From: Nelumbo lutea | Lineage: Eukaryota > Streptophyta > Magnoliopsida > Proteales > Nelumbonaceae | Reading direction: 5' to 3' | NCBI GenBank assembly: GCA_022828595.1 | Contig: JAKGHH010000001.1 | Coordinates: forward strand, 118,308,999-118,372,998 | Length of the DNA stretch: 64,000 nt | Shown here: positions 11,041-22,689 of the stretch, in pieces | How the letters are laid out: the number at the start of each line of letters is the position of its first letter | How positions within the stretch are numbered: position 1 is the stretch's first letter | Made by a program: the position numbers and the translations under genes | Notes under the pieces: model-generated | Databases searched by the model: none | What the model was told of the DNA's origin: nothing | The model's input: the letters and a program-made list of their open reading frames with translations, nothing else

Positions 11041-14000
11041 TATGCTTCTCATTTTGGAAAGTGACTCTCTCCAATCTCCATACAGAATTACAGAAACTGG
11101 GGAGAAGATCAATCACTGTACAGAAAAGATGGCTGATTAGTGATTAGCTTGGAGTTGCTTTTACCCATTGAATACATCTAGATCTATCCAAGGTGTTCAA
11201 CTCCAATTTGGGATAGCTATTTACAATTTTTTATTCAACCACTTATTTTTACCTCAAGAATCTCCTTGACAAGTGGTGAATCAGACAAAAATGAAAAATA
11301 ATTGGTCGGCCTCAAATCATTGTAGAGCTGAATAGTTGTTTTCTTGATGTAATACAATATGAATAAACAAATAGTGTATACTATCAGCCTTGTCTTTTTA
11401 GGCCCCTATAAGCTATATATCCCCACATTGGGCCAATTTGAGCCAGTTGAATAGAATTACTGTTTCACTGGGAATGATATAACTGTTGAAACCAATAATA
11501 AAGCTAGTTTGATTTGTAGGGAGGTTGGTCTGCAAAAGAGGGCATCTTGTTTTGTTCGTCAAAAAGCTGGAGCCTGGGGCAACAGCTCACAGGACCCATT
11601 AAGCTAGTTTGATTTGTAGGGAGGTTGGATCCCAGCTGGAGACTAACTGGGATGAGAAATCAGCTTTACAAATAATGCATAAATCAGGTGTTTATACGTT
11701 TAATTTTGTCAAAAGATTCAATTAATCTTGGTACTACTTTGGCATTTTATCAAACACGTTCATTTCTTGGGTCCTAAGCTGCCTTTGTTGAGTTGAGACT
11801 TGTCGAGACTTTCCGGCCGACCTCATATTTTGACCAAGATGGGCTTTGGCACAACAGAGAAGAAGAGAAAAGAAGGAAAACTTGATATCCAAGCAAAGTG
11901 TTTTAGGATCCGTTTGATTTGCAATTGGAATTGGAAATTAGAATGTTTTTTTATAGTTTGTTTGGTTCAGATAAGAATTGAAATGAAATTAAAATAAATT
12001 GAAATGAAATTTTATTTCTAAGGAGGAAATGCCATTGCACTAAAAATAAAAATGAAATTCGAATTTCATCCAACCAAAGAATTGAAATGTTGAATTTGTG
12101 GGAATTAGCCAGCAGAAGCAATGGTGAACAAGGCCCAACAGAACCTTCTGATAAAAGATTTGAAGGCAGCCTGGGATTGAATCCTGTTTTCAACTTGCCC
12201 ACTCACAAATAACAATATAATAATCCATTTTATGATTAAATTATTTTACAAGAAAACTTGATCCAATTACAATAGCTCTTATGGTGGGACACCTAGCTCT
12301 TCCATAAGCTGTGCTATTATGAATCTTGTTAATTGTACCACGAAATCTTGAGGGTGCAATTTTGTCGTCTTGGTGGGACAGCTAATGTGTTGTGATTGGG
12401 ACCCACCTTTTGATTAAGATAATATTTTTTAATTGGATTAAAAAATAGTTAATAAACCCAAGAGTTTGAAATCTTTGATGTTATGATGCCAAGATCCAAT
12501 TTGTCAAATTGCTCACAATTTGCCAGCTTTTCCTTCATATTGTTCTCCCAGCAGCTTTCTAAGGGTTGAAGAATCATCAATTGTACACGTAAAAGGTCAC
12601 TTGCATCATGATGAAAGCTGGTATTTTGACCCTAGTTAATCTCTGGGGTGGGTCCCAATCCTTTGCTTATGTGGCAAATTGTGGGCCCCAGTCTTGTTTA
12701 ATTGTGAAACAGGTGAGATTTGCATACCCATGTCCAACCCTCTACTGCAATTTAAATTCAAACAGTTTGTTCATATTCCATGTATCAGTCTCATCTTAAA
12801 ACTAAAAGATTGGATTATTTATTGAAAAGTTATAGTGGTTCAGATATTTTGATAACTAATATTTCCAAAAACCCATGAAAGATGTCTGAGAAAATGACCA
12901 CGCCAGTAATCAAGTGAGAATCAAACACTGAAATTGATTGGTGAAGACGAGAACACTTCTTCACAAGTACATGTAATATAAATATAAGAAAACTGACCAT
13001 TGCAACAGACTGGGCCCAAAGTAGCAGCCAAACAGCCAAAGTTCTCGGATGAATGTGTGGATGTTAAACAAATCAAGAACAACTATGGCCATGTTTGGCA
13101 CTCTGGAGTCTAGACAAAGTTGGTTACTTATTGAATTAAGCTTTTTTGTTTTAGAATGATGATTTTGTCAGAGAGCTCTCGTTAAGTCATAAATAAGCAG
13201 ATTCCTGTTCATCAATTCTTGCTTAAAACTTGGACAAAATAATTGTGTTCTTTTCCAGTTTGGGTCCAAGAGTGATGATTGATGCCCAGTGAGCGTGAGT
13301 GAGATCACTGTATTACTTGCATTAGTCAGACGCTACAGCCATGAATAATAATATATTCTCTTTTTTTTTTTTTTTTTTGGATATTTGGTGATATTCATCA
13401 CCTAATAAATCCCCTCTCCAATTAATTACGGGAATGGAATCCATGTCTGTACCGGAAAGAATCAACTAACATACCAATTGAGCCCCACCCGTCAGTTGGC
13501 ATGAACGACAATATATAAATACTATAGTAAATCCTGAACTACTACTAGTAAAATGCTTTATGTACCTAGTGGTGCTTATAAAAACCGAAAAACAAAATTA
13601 AACCAACTAGTATATATTTTATATATATTATATACATTTTTCATATGTTATGCATTATCTATATTTTACATATAAAATATATATGCATTATATATTTATA
13701 TATTTATTTATAGTATATTATAAATATAAAACCAAAAAATCAAAGAATCAAACCAGTAAAAGCCAAACTGATCAATTGGTTTCGGTTCACAGTTTCTAAA
13801 AACTAAAAAACTGATTGATTTATATAAGAAGGCCCATGATGACCAAACCTTGAATACCCCTATCCACAAGATACTATAATCACACATGGGAAACATCTCT
13901 CATGAATGACAACATCAAGGTTCAAAATATCGATATGTCAGTTGTGTGTCGGGCAGTATTGTAATTCTTTTTTTATTTTTTATTTTTTTCGAATTTAGTT

Positions 14001-14850
14001 CAAAGAGACCGATTTAAAACCTGCCCACCCTCTGAATTGGTCAAAACCCCGAAACACCCCCTATAAAGACATATCAAGAAGCTCCCAATACAATTTATAT
14101 CAATCAATACAACCCGATACATATCAATATTTTGAACCTTAAACAACATACAAGTACAAAATATATTCTCAATAAGCCACTGTAGTGTTTTGTGGATAAT
14201 AGATTAGATCCGGGGTCCCTTCCATTAACCCAAAGTTGAAAGAGGTAAAGGGAGACAATAAAGAAGATTTGTAAATCAACTTTTCATCTTTCGGTGGTCT
14301 AGGGCACAGGGAAATGCCCCTAACCTAAGTGGAGACGAGACGTTCACTGAGACAAATCTAATTGGGCAAAGCAAGTGGGCAACGTATTGCTTTTGGAGTT
14401 TGGGTGGATTACTGGTGACTCTCCTGAGTCTGTGATGGAGTAAAAAAAAAATCTCCTTTTGTGAAATGGGCATCATTGATGTTGATTTTCCTTTTCTTTT
14501 CTTGTTGAACCACCAGATATAGATATAATGCTTTAGGGCATGATTCAATAAAAAAGGGAGCTCACAAAAGCAACTCCTTGTTCATGCTTAGTCATTTCTA
14601 TTACAATCTCATAAGTCACGTGCATTGCACGTGCTGATGGTGGACAGAAAAAGGTAAGAAATCCCCCTTTTACATAGATCAATGGGGTATTCACTTCATA
14701 GTTGATATACTAATGGAATAATAGATAGAGAGATAGAATTAGAATTAAAGGGAATGTTATCAGAGAAGAGGGCATAAAATGAGAATTTCAACTTGATAAC
14801 CATTATTTTACAATAATAATAAAATAATAATAAATTCTACCCATTCATAA
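11041..14850. other. intergenic, no gene seen
   Basis: No coding region is supported. An exact 28-bp sequence occurs twice, at 11511-11538 and 11601-11628. There is a run of T at about 13362-13378, a TATA-rich patch at 13610-13735, and a palindromic pair of CACGTG hexamers at 14617-14633. Confidence 0.6.
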
Positions 14851-15260
14851 GTAGGGTGTCAAATATTGGACTGGATTTGGTCCAATCTGATTCAGTCCAA
14901 TGTGAAACTATTACAAATGGACCAGGTCCAATCTAATCTAATGAATATTTTATACCGATCCAATTCAATGTCTAGACTGTTCAATCTGTTCAAATTCATT
15001 TTAATATAGATTGATTTCAATCCAAACCTGATCTATTAATACTTATATTCTTATCTTATATCAATGGACTAGATATCGGCTCAATCCAACCCAATCCAAT
15101 ATAAATTCATTATGAATGGACCAGATTCAATCCAATCTAATAAATACTTTAGACCATTAAATTTGGATTGATCCAATTTATCTTGTTGATCCGTCCATTC
15201 CATCCAAATTGACTTTGGTTTGTACTGGATCCAATCCAAAACCGGTCCATTACACCCTTG
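14851..15260. mobile_element. hAT-like MITE, 410 bp
   Basis: The left end TAGGGTGTCAAAT and right end ATTACACCCTTG form an imperfect terminal inverted repeat. The 8 bases before it (TTCATAAG, 14843-14850) and after it (TTCATAAC, 15261-15268) match at 7 of 8, as expected for a hAT target duplication. Copies lie at 8395-8605 (partial) and 36267-36640 (opposite orientation). Confidence 0.72.
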
Positions 15261-17180
15261 TTCATAACGCCCAAAATTAATCAATCTGAATTCCACAATT
15301 GCAACCATTCATTTTATTAAATCTTTTAGATAGTCAAAAGAATAATAAAATAATGAGAACCATAAAGAGAAACCATTAGTGAGTTGGGATGAATCGTTTG
15401 GATACCATTAATTAAAATTAAGAAAAGGGGTCCTCTGTTTCTCTGTTTCGTCCTTTTCTTTCATTGGCGTTGTAAGAAACCACGTGGAGGCAATTATACA
15501 CAACCTACACATAAAAGAAGAGATGAGACCCACATGGACCATTTCTCTTACCTCATTGTGAAGCATCAGATGGAGAGGGAGGGAGAGAGAGCCACATACA
15601 TAAAATAAAATATCATAAAAAGAATGCAAGTGCGCAATACACCCACGTAAGAGAGCCCATTTGGCCACTTGTTCATGGGTCAGGGGCCAGTGCAACAGTC
15701 ATGGACTTTGATGTCACTGGGTTGTTCTTGAATTATCGGTCTCTATTTTATTTAATTATTAATATATTGTTTAGCCTTGCCTCCTGGCATTGCATTACAT
15801 TGGTCTTACGGATTCTGATCAAAGGCTGAGATCATCCAATGAACAAGCTTCACTGGCAAGCTTACAGTGGCGTCGCTACAGTTTTTTTTCTTAATTTGTC
15901 GAAGAAATAATTTGACGTGTAGTTTACCAAGTGAGAAAATTGAGGTGGGCCCCAACTAGAGAATGATAAAGCCCTTTCCCCCTCTGAAATTGTCCCTTTG
16001 TTCATTCATTCATTCAATTGAGGGCATTTAGTGTCATTTATGTCAAACCCTTCAAAATCCTCAAATGATGAACTTGGCGGGCACGTTTCGTTTGTGGTTT
16101 CTAACTTTGTATACTCTCTCTCTCTTTCAGCCTTTAGAAAGCGTTCCGTGTTGCTGTGGGGTTATTAATTATTTTCTTCTAACCAAGGATGGAGAGTAGT
16201 TCATGTCATATTGTCATCTAACAATTAACTACCCCGACTCTCCTGGAACCCGGCTTCATACTGAGAGAGTTGGGATCACCTGCTAAGTGCCAATAAAACA
16301 AGTTCTAATATTCTACCAACTTGATCTAACACCGTATGTCTTGCTATAAAACTGTTAAACTGGGGCCATTATAAAAGTGGAATCTATTGTATATGAGATG
16401 TGCGGTGTTAAATATTATTGGTAAAGATGTAACGTATTTTGTTGGCAAGTGATTCGCACTCAGACTTTGACAAAAAGTGGGACCAATCCGCAAATTCGAT
16501 CTGACCCGAAAAACGAGTTAGGGTCTCCTATGTACTGATAGTGACTTGGGCTACAGGTGACATGACCCGACCTGACCCGAAAATGATTTGGATGGGGTTG
16601 GATCACAGGTCATTGTTGGGTCACATCTTCTTATACCAACATTTTTAAACCGATATTGATCTACACGGTTGAACTCTACGAATTGAATGGTTAAGCCTCT
16701 ATTTTTCATAAAAAAATCATTGACTTGGTCAATGAACAGCCAAATAGTGTTGTTAAATGATTGACCTGTATGATCAAGTGTTTTTGAATCGTCGTTGATT
16801 TAGACGATCAGATTGTTCAGCCTGAGAATTATTTAGGCAATCAGCTCTGTTTTATCCTAAAATTATTTTTTGGCCAAAATTCATTGAATTAGTTAGCAAT
16901 GAGAATTATCTAGGCATGCAGCTCCGTTTTACCCTAAAACCATTTCTTGGCGAAAAATTATTGAATTAGTTAGCAACCCGCTGATTCGGGTGATTGAATC
17001 ATCAACTCATTCGACCCGCTCAACAGTTTGACCATTTTTTGTTTTAATTAATTTTTAGTTTCTTTTATTTTTTAATTTATAAGTTGAAATGAATCGTTCA
17101 TTCAAACTGGACAATCAAACCATCGATTCAGAAATTGATAGCTAGAACGTTTCAATTCTAGGTCGGTTTTTAAAACTTGG
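15261..17180. other. intergenic, no gene seen; repeat-rich right end
   Basis: No supported coding region. There is a short CT run at about 16112-16126. From about 16640 to 17178 the sequence contains copies of the ACCGGT/AAACC-type dispersed element (TTTTTAAACCGATATTG at the left, GGTCGGTTTTTAAAACTTGG at the right). Inside this region a block containing GAGAATTATYTAGGCA is repeated at about 16825 and 16900. Confidence 0.55.
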
Positions 17181-17711
17181 TGATGTATCAATTTTTTGTG
17201 CTAAGTATCTCGTCATTTGGTCTGCTTCCAAGGGGTTGATGACTCAGAGGCCGAAGTGAACTTTTGCTGGATGAGGACCTAGATGCCGAGCTGACCAGGC
17301 CGAGCTGGGGGCAGATTAGGTGCCGAGTTAACTGGGTCGAGTTGGGCAGGTTAGGTGCCGAACTGACTGGGCCTGTTGCATTTGGACCTGAATGGCCCGA
17401 ACGCAGTGCACCAGGTCGTCAAGCTGGGATTGCCCGACTCCAGGGGGAACCACAGATGATTCAACGAATGTCGCGCCGACTACAGGAAGGAGTGGCGCGT
17501 TCACTTGTGCAGTCACTTGGGGCATGGTTAGCGTTAGGACCCCAGTAGCAATAAGCGGTATGGTGAATTGACCTATGCAAACAGATGGGATCTGAGACTG
17601 CCCCCCAGAGATGTTTGCCTCATTGTTTTGTCTGGCGTTGCTGGAAGATGTCATTGCTGTTGTTATTGGTGGAAAAGGCTTTTCTGTAACGTTTTCCACA
17701 GACGGCGCCAA
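17181..17711 (-). mobile_element. gypsy copy C: LTR-end fragment fused to gag start
   Basis: 17181-17365 matches 5457-5620 (shared CTCGTCATTTGGTCTGCTTCCAA). It is followed by the N-terminal gag frame starting at 17711, which contains VCIGQFTIPL exactly as in copy A. A primer-binding-site-like sequence (TGGCGCCGTCTGTGG on the minus strand) lies at 17692-17710. The rest of gag and all of pol are missing, so a deletion has joined an LTR end to the gag start. Confidence 0.75.
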
Positions 17712-17712
17712 A

Positions 17713-18398
17713 TGTCGTAGCGTGATCTAGCTGCTCCCCGCTGGAGGTGACCTGGCTTCCAGTCAGACGACGGACGAGGTTGATATGCAAGGAGACGATC
17801 AGAGAACCCAGGTTGACTAGCCCGGCGAGGTCGCTCCGATGCTTAAGTTACTTGTTGCGAGCTGAAATAGTTTGAGAATATAGAGAGCTAGAGAGCAGAG
17901 AAATCACGCGTACCTTGTGCCCTCGGGGTTGGAGCCTTTAAATAGTGAAGTCCTCGCGGGTTTTTCGGAGTAGTTCCGGGATCCTCGTTACGACGAGATC
18001 GGTTTCCGCATTAATTGGGAGATAACGTTGCCAACTGATAAGGCTTATCTATTCCACCCAAACTGGGCGGGGAGGAAGATAAGGCTTTCCGTTACAAGGT
18101 GTGATCCCGTAAGGTTCGGAATCTGATGGTGAAGTTTCTGGGGTCATCGAGTAGTGGTTTGAGTCGATATCCCCGAATTGATGCTCTTTAGTCCCGAATT
18201 GGAGTAAAACCCCGAAGTGTCTTGGGACTGAGGTGGTTCTGATGCAACCTTGTACCGAGGTGACCCATGCCGAGGTAATTTGATTATCCGAGTTTGATCT
18301 GTTGCGGTCTTAATATATCGGACTGAGCTGTCATCTATTAGTCAGGTCGTATCCACATGTCCCCCTATTACTAAGTCGGGACAAATCATCCTTCGTCA
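17713..18398 (-). mobile_element. LTR (5') of gypsy copy C, 686 bp
   Basis: It starts TGTCGTAGCG two bases after the primer-binding site and ends ATCCTTCGTCA, giving TG...CA ends. A minus-strand TATA-like box (CTATTTAAAGG) lies at 17935-17945, placing U3 on the right. It shares blocks with the LTR at 5760-6200. Confidence 0.75.
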
Positions 18399-19572
18399 CC
18401 TGCTATAACCTGATTCCAACCTGAATATTTAGGATTAGGGTCTAATGTTTATCGACCCCAAAACCAGCCCAGCCGTACCCGATCCAATTACAAAGTCTAA
18501 TTTTAATGGAAGACTTTTTTACGCACTTGAAATTGAAAATAAACAAACAAACAAATAAAAAAACCCTTAAATGTTGTTTCAAAGTGTGACCACATACGCC
18601 TTACCTATTGTAGAGAATCATTGACAATTTGTATTTAAATACTCTGAACGATGATAACATTAAAGGAATTCTTTAACAAAGATACATGCACCATGACCAT
18701 GTATTGAACAAAGCATCCTCATTTGATTTTTTTGTCGTTTTGTACTTTGCATACCTCTATAGCTTCAATCGTTTGTGCTTGAGCCTCCAACTAAGCGTCA
18801 TGTAGGGTTTTTTTTTTCGGCTTTATCAAACCATAAGGATGTTTTGTTGGGCGGATATGAATTTAATTGTTTGCATTATCAGTTATGTGCAAGTTACTTT
18901 TGAAGGAAGCACTTTTTTTAATTTTTCTTATTCACTTGGGGGGTTTTCACTTCTGATGTCTTATGTGGCACCCAATGGTGTTGACAAAATTTAAACTATG
19001 ATAAAAAAGCATATCTTGAATTACATATAAAACAACTAAGGTTGCAACTTCAACCTACTACAATACCAAACAAGCCTTAGTGGTTTGCATTGGCTAATGA
19101 GTTATAAACCATCAATTCTAACATAATTTTTTACTAAATCATCTAGAATCAATAGGCTGACCTAAGTGGCTACGTTGTGTTTGGTACCATTTCTATTTTT
19201 AGTTCACACGTTGTTTGATTGTTTGAGGTATATTAATACAAAATTTTGAAAAATTTGCCTTGTAGCATCATATAAGATAGCTACTTGCACCATAAAAATA
19301 TATAAATATATACATGGGATTGATCGTTAGTATTTATGATGGAGACATCTTTTCATTGTATTAATCAATACAAAACACTTGGGGTGGAAAAAAAGTCCTT
19401 TCACAAATTTGTATTGACCAATCCAAATATTGTGGGCGGAAATGACAATGGTACCAAACAAAACCCTTAATTTACTGATGTGGTTCAAGCTGAGTGGACA
19501 AGCATTGGAAGAGAACATTCTAGGCCAAGCAGGTGGAGTTAAGCCCGTCATAGCTGAGCAAGTGAATTTGAT
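18399..19572. other. intergenic, no gene; probable 301-bp MITE at 19166-19466
   Basis: No coding region is supported. Near-inverted ends GTTGTGTTTGGTACCATT (from about 19173) and AATGGTACCAAACAAAAC (to about 19464), bounded by TAA/TTA, suggest a Tourist-like MITE. The rest is AT-rich and unassigned. Confidence 0.5.
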
Positions 19573-19749
19573 GATTTCAAATCAGCCCCCACAAGATTGA
19601 TCCCACAGCACATCCTCACTGTGTATTGAAAATATTTCTAAATGATATAATCATTTCTGGTACTATTATCTGAAAATATTTCTAATACATGACAGGGATG
19701 TGCTGTGAAACATTGTGGGGCACAGTCTTGTGGGGGCTGATTTGAACTC
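19573..19749. mobile_element. Mutator-like MITE 1, 177 bp
   Basis: Terminal inverted repeats are long: AAATCAGCCCCCACAAGA on the left and its complement ending GATTTGAACTC on the right. A perfect 9-bp direct repeat GAATTTGAT flanks it (19564-19572 and 19750-19758), the length typical of Mutator-like elements. Confidence 0.87.
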
Positions 19750-19808
19750 GAATTTGATAAGCAATATAGAAGCAACAGAGGGCAGAGGAGCAAAAGTTTT
19801 CAAAGAAC

Positions 19809-19970
19809 AAGTTCACATCTCCGCCCCACAGCACATTTCTGCTGTATATTGAGAATATTTCCTGATGATGAAATCATTGATTCTGATATATCATCCGTAG
19901 ATGTTTCCAATTCATGGCAGGGATGCACTGTGGGGCGTTGTGGGCTGGCCCCGGGTGGAGATGTAACCTC
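19809..19970. mobile_element. Mutator-like MITE 2, 162 bp
   Basis: Ends AAGTTCACATCTCC and GGAGATGTAACCTC are inverted. The interior has CCCCACAGCACAT on the left and ATGCACTGTGGGGCG on the right. The flanking 9-bp repeat TCAAAGAAC is perfect (19800-19808 and 19971-19979). Confidence 0.87.
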
Positions 19971-20079
19971 TCAAAGAACATAGAAGAATCTTTTTACCTT
20001 GGGCGGCATGCCCTTTAGGGAGTGAACTGCACACCACAGGACAAGGAGTTTGAGGGCAATTGGTGCCCAGCTTTGCGGA

Positions 20080-20250
20080 GGAATGGAATCTACTCCTCAC
20101 ACTTGGGCGCCTCACATGTACATCCACTGTGCATTGGGAACATCTCCCGTGAAAAATAACTTATAAGTACGGGAGATGTTCTCAATGTACGGTAGGATTT
20201 GCGTGTGAGGCAGGTGTAAGGCGCCATAAGTGAGGAGCAGATCCGGTTTC
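20080..20250. mobile_element. Mutator-like MITE 3, 171 bp
   Basis: Left GAATCTACTCCTCAC pairs with right GTGAGGAGCAGATCC. The arms continue inward to GGGAACATCTCCCGT and ACGGGAGATGTTCTC. The flanking 9-bp repeat CTTTGCGGA is perfect (20071-20079 and 20251-20259). Confidence 0.88.
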
Positions 20251-20504
20251 CTTTGCGGAATCTGGGCTACGTGCGTTAACATTCACCGTGTGTCCTTATA
20301 CGTCAGTAACATGCAATGTTCACAAATGTGGGGTCACACACTATGTCGATGTGGCTTCGCTTGTTTGAGGCAAGGGTACATATCAGTCCTCAACCTAATG
20401 AGAGTCTTCAGATTTATGCAGATTTATTCACGTACCGATCAACCCAAGCCCGAAGGGATACAAATGCAAATATATAGAGTATAAAACTTTATATTTTGTA
20501 CATG

Positions 20505-20775
20505 ATTTTCAAAACTGGATTGGACTAGACGGTTATACTGGAAAATCAGGAACTGGTCAACGATTGGTTCTGTTTTACCCTAGAATCGTTATTTTGCTAA
20601 AAACTATTGATTTAATCAGTAAATCGCTAATTCGGGCTTTTGAACCGTTCAATAGTTTTAGTCATTTTTTAAATTTTTTTATTTTTTTCAGAATGGACCG
20701 TCTATTCAGTTCGAACAACTGGACCGGAATCGAACCCCTAACCAGTTTATTATCCAATTCGGTTTTAAAACCTTA
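20505..20775. mobile_element. dispersed element related to 10766-11040
   Basis: It runs from ATTTTCAAAACTGGATTGG to CAATTCGGTTTTAAAACC. It shares AACTGG/GACCGG words and the CTATTGATTTAATCAGT-type interior with the copies at 16.8 and 48.4 kb. Confidence 0.58.
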
Positions 20776-21908
20776 AGTTTGTATTATTTTATATGTATAT
20801 ACATTGTATATATTTGTACTTAAAGGAGCCTTATCTCAATTGATTGGGGTCAGTGTTTATGGAAATGTTCTAAAAATGTAAAACCAAGAGGGGCAACTCT
20901 CGAATCAAAGGGAATTGGTAGGCAACAAGTTCTTCAGGGATTCACTTCTTAATCCCACAAAGTTCATCAGGTTACCATTCGGGATTATTTTATTTTTCTG
21001 CAGGGTTTGTTTTACTTTATCTACATTACAAACAAACCAAAGCAAAAATAAACGTATTTTCATGTTTTTTTTATCAGTGTAAATGAAATTGCATTTCAAT
21101 CAAACCAGCGGATCTTACAAACAAGATTTTCATTACTAAAACCCCTAGGCCTAATTCATTAGTGCAATGCAAATTCATTTGCAATGTTACAAAAAACATG
21201 AGAGTGCAAACGACTTGAATGCAACTTATATTTTTAGTTTTGTTTTAAATTTTATTTTGATTTGTTTGCTTGCAATTAAAATGAAATAAACAAAATCTTA
21301 AACAATGTGAAATAAAATACAACATAAAAACAAGCCAAAATCAAAAGTTATGCTCTCTTAATTTGCAATCCCCTATATTTGTATTAATGCAAATAAAATT
21401 GCATTACAATTTATAAATGGAGCCATAATTTTGCTCTTCAAACGAGAGCCAAAGAAATTATTTTCTTTAAGACTGCGTTTTGATTGAGGTGTAAATGAGA
21501 ACCGAGATAAATTTTACACCCCGCTCCAATTTTATAGGCATTTGGTAGAGGTGTTAATATACCTGGTAAGGTGTAAAAGTCCATTCATGTTAATATTTTT
21601 CTCGAAAAATCAATGAAAAGTTTACATAGATAAAATCGATGTAAACTTAACATTCTTCTCCATCCAACAGTCTCCTCTACCTTCTTCTCTTTGTCCTGCA
21701 ACAGTCTCCTCTCTTCTATGATCTGATTCGGGATGGCACACCTTGCATCTACCTTCCCTTACCTCAAGATGCTAAAAGTGGGGGTTTTATTGAGTTTGAA
21801 CTTGTTTCCAACAGCAACAAGCTGATGGAGGCTGCCAGTGAAGCCAATGGAATCTCTTCCTTCATTCACACTTACATGGGTATCTCTGCATTTTTCGTAT
21901 CTCCTTAA
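20776..21908. other. intergenic, no gene seen
   Basis: At 20828-20853 the sequence AGCCTTATCTCAATTGATTG resembles the 3' end of the plant Au SINE family, which is a weak call. Around 21147-21440 there are inverted words (GCAATGCAAAT and ATTTGCATTAC) that may be a decayed Tourist-like element. Nothing else is supported. Confidence 0.45.
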
Positions 21909-22276
21909 GGCTGTGTTGGAAACAATGCAAATAAGTGTGAATGCAAATTTATAGTGTAAAAGGTTCATATAAATTGTAAAATTGGGTTAGTTTTGCACTA
22001 ACAAATTTATCTTTTGACTTTTAGCTGTAATGGATGCAAATATGAATTCCAATAAAAACATATGCTTTTTTTTTTATCAAAAACACACTTGAATGCAAAT
22101 TTACTTCTTTCTTATTGATGTATTTTTACATATTATTATCAATATAAATATGCATTAATCTATCACTTGTCAATGCATAAATATAATGTTGTCAAGCACA
22201 GATAAAAGCAAATCAGAGTACAAATTTATCCTGAACCAGGATTTACACTCCATTTGCATTATTTCCAAACGCAACC
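21909..22276. mobile_element. Tourist-like MITE, 368 bp
   Basis: The left end GGCTGTGTTGGAAACAATGC matches the complement of the right end, GGTTGCGTTTGGAAATAATG. TAA flanks both sides (21906-21908 and 22277-22279). The end sequence and 3-bp duplication fit PIF/Harbinger. Confidence 0.8.
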
Positions 22277-22689
22277 TAAGTCATTACCATTTCGGGCAAT
22301 GCATCTTTGAGAGTTGCAATTTATGATCATAAATCAAGTCCATTGTTGGTTAACAGAAGCCTTTCATCAGGGTACATTCGGAATCCATTTGGGTTCAACG
22401 GAAGGGAGAATTTTTACAGTGTGACAACCAACAGCTTAAAATTCAAAAACAACCCCGTTCCATTTTCTATCAATCACTGAATCAGAACTTCCTTTTTCAA
22501 CGATGTAAAAATGAATTCACACCTAAAATAGCCTATGAGTGTTGCTGTATTGATTTAATTCAAGTGAAAAAAAATATACAACAAAAAAGAGAGCCACGAG
22601 GAGAAACACGTGGGCCCAAGGATAAAAATGGGACCAGATCTAGTAGGCATGATAAAGTGCTCATTCAACGTGATAAAAATACCTTCATC

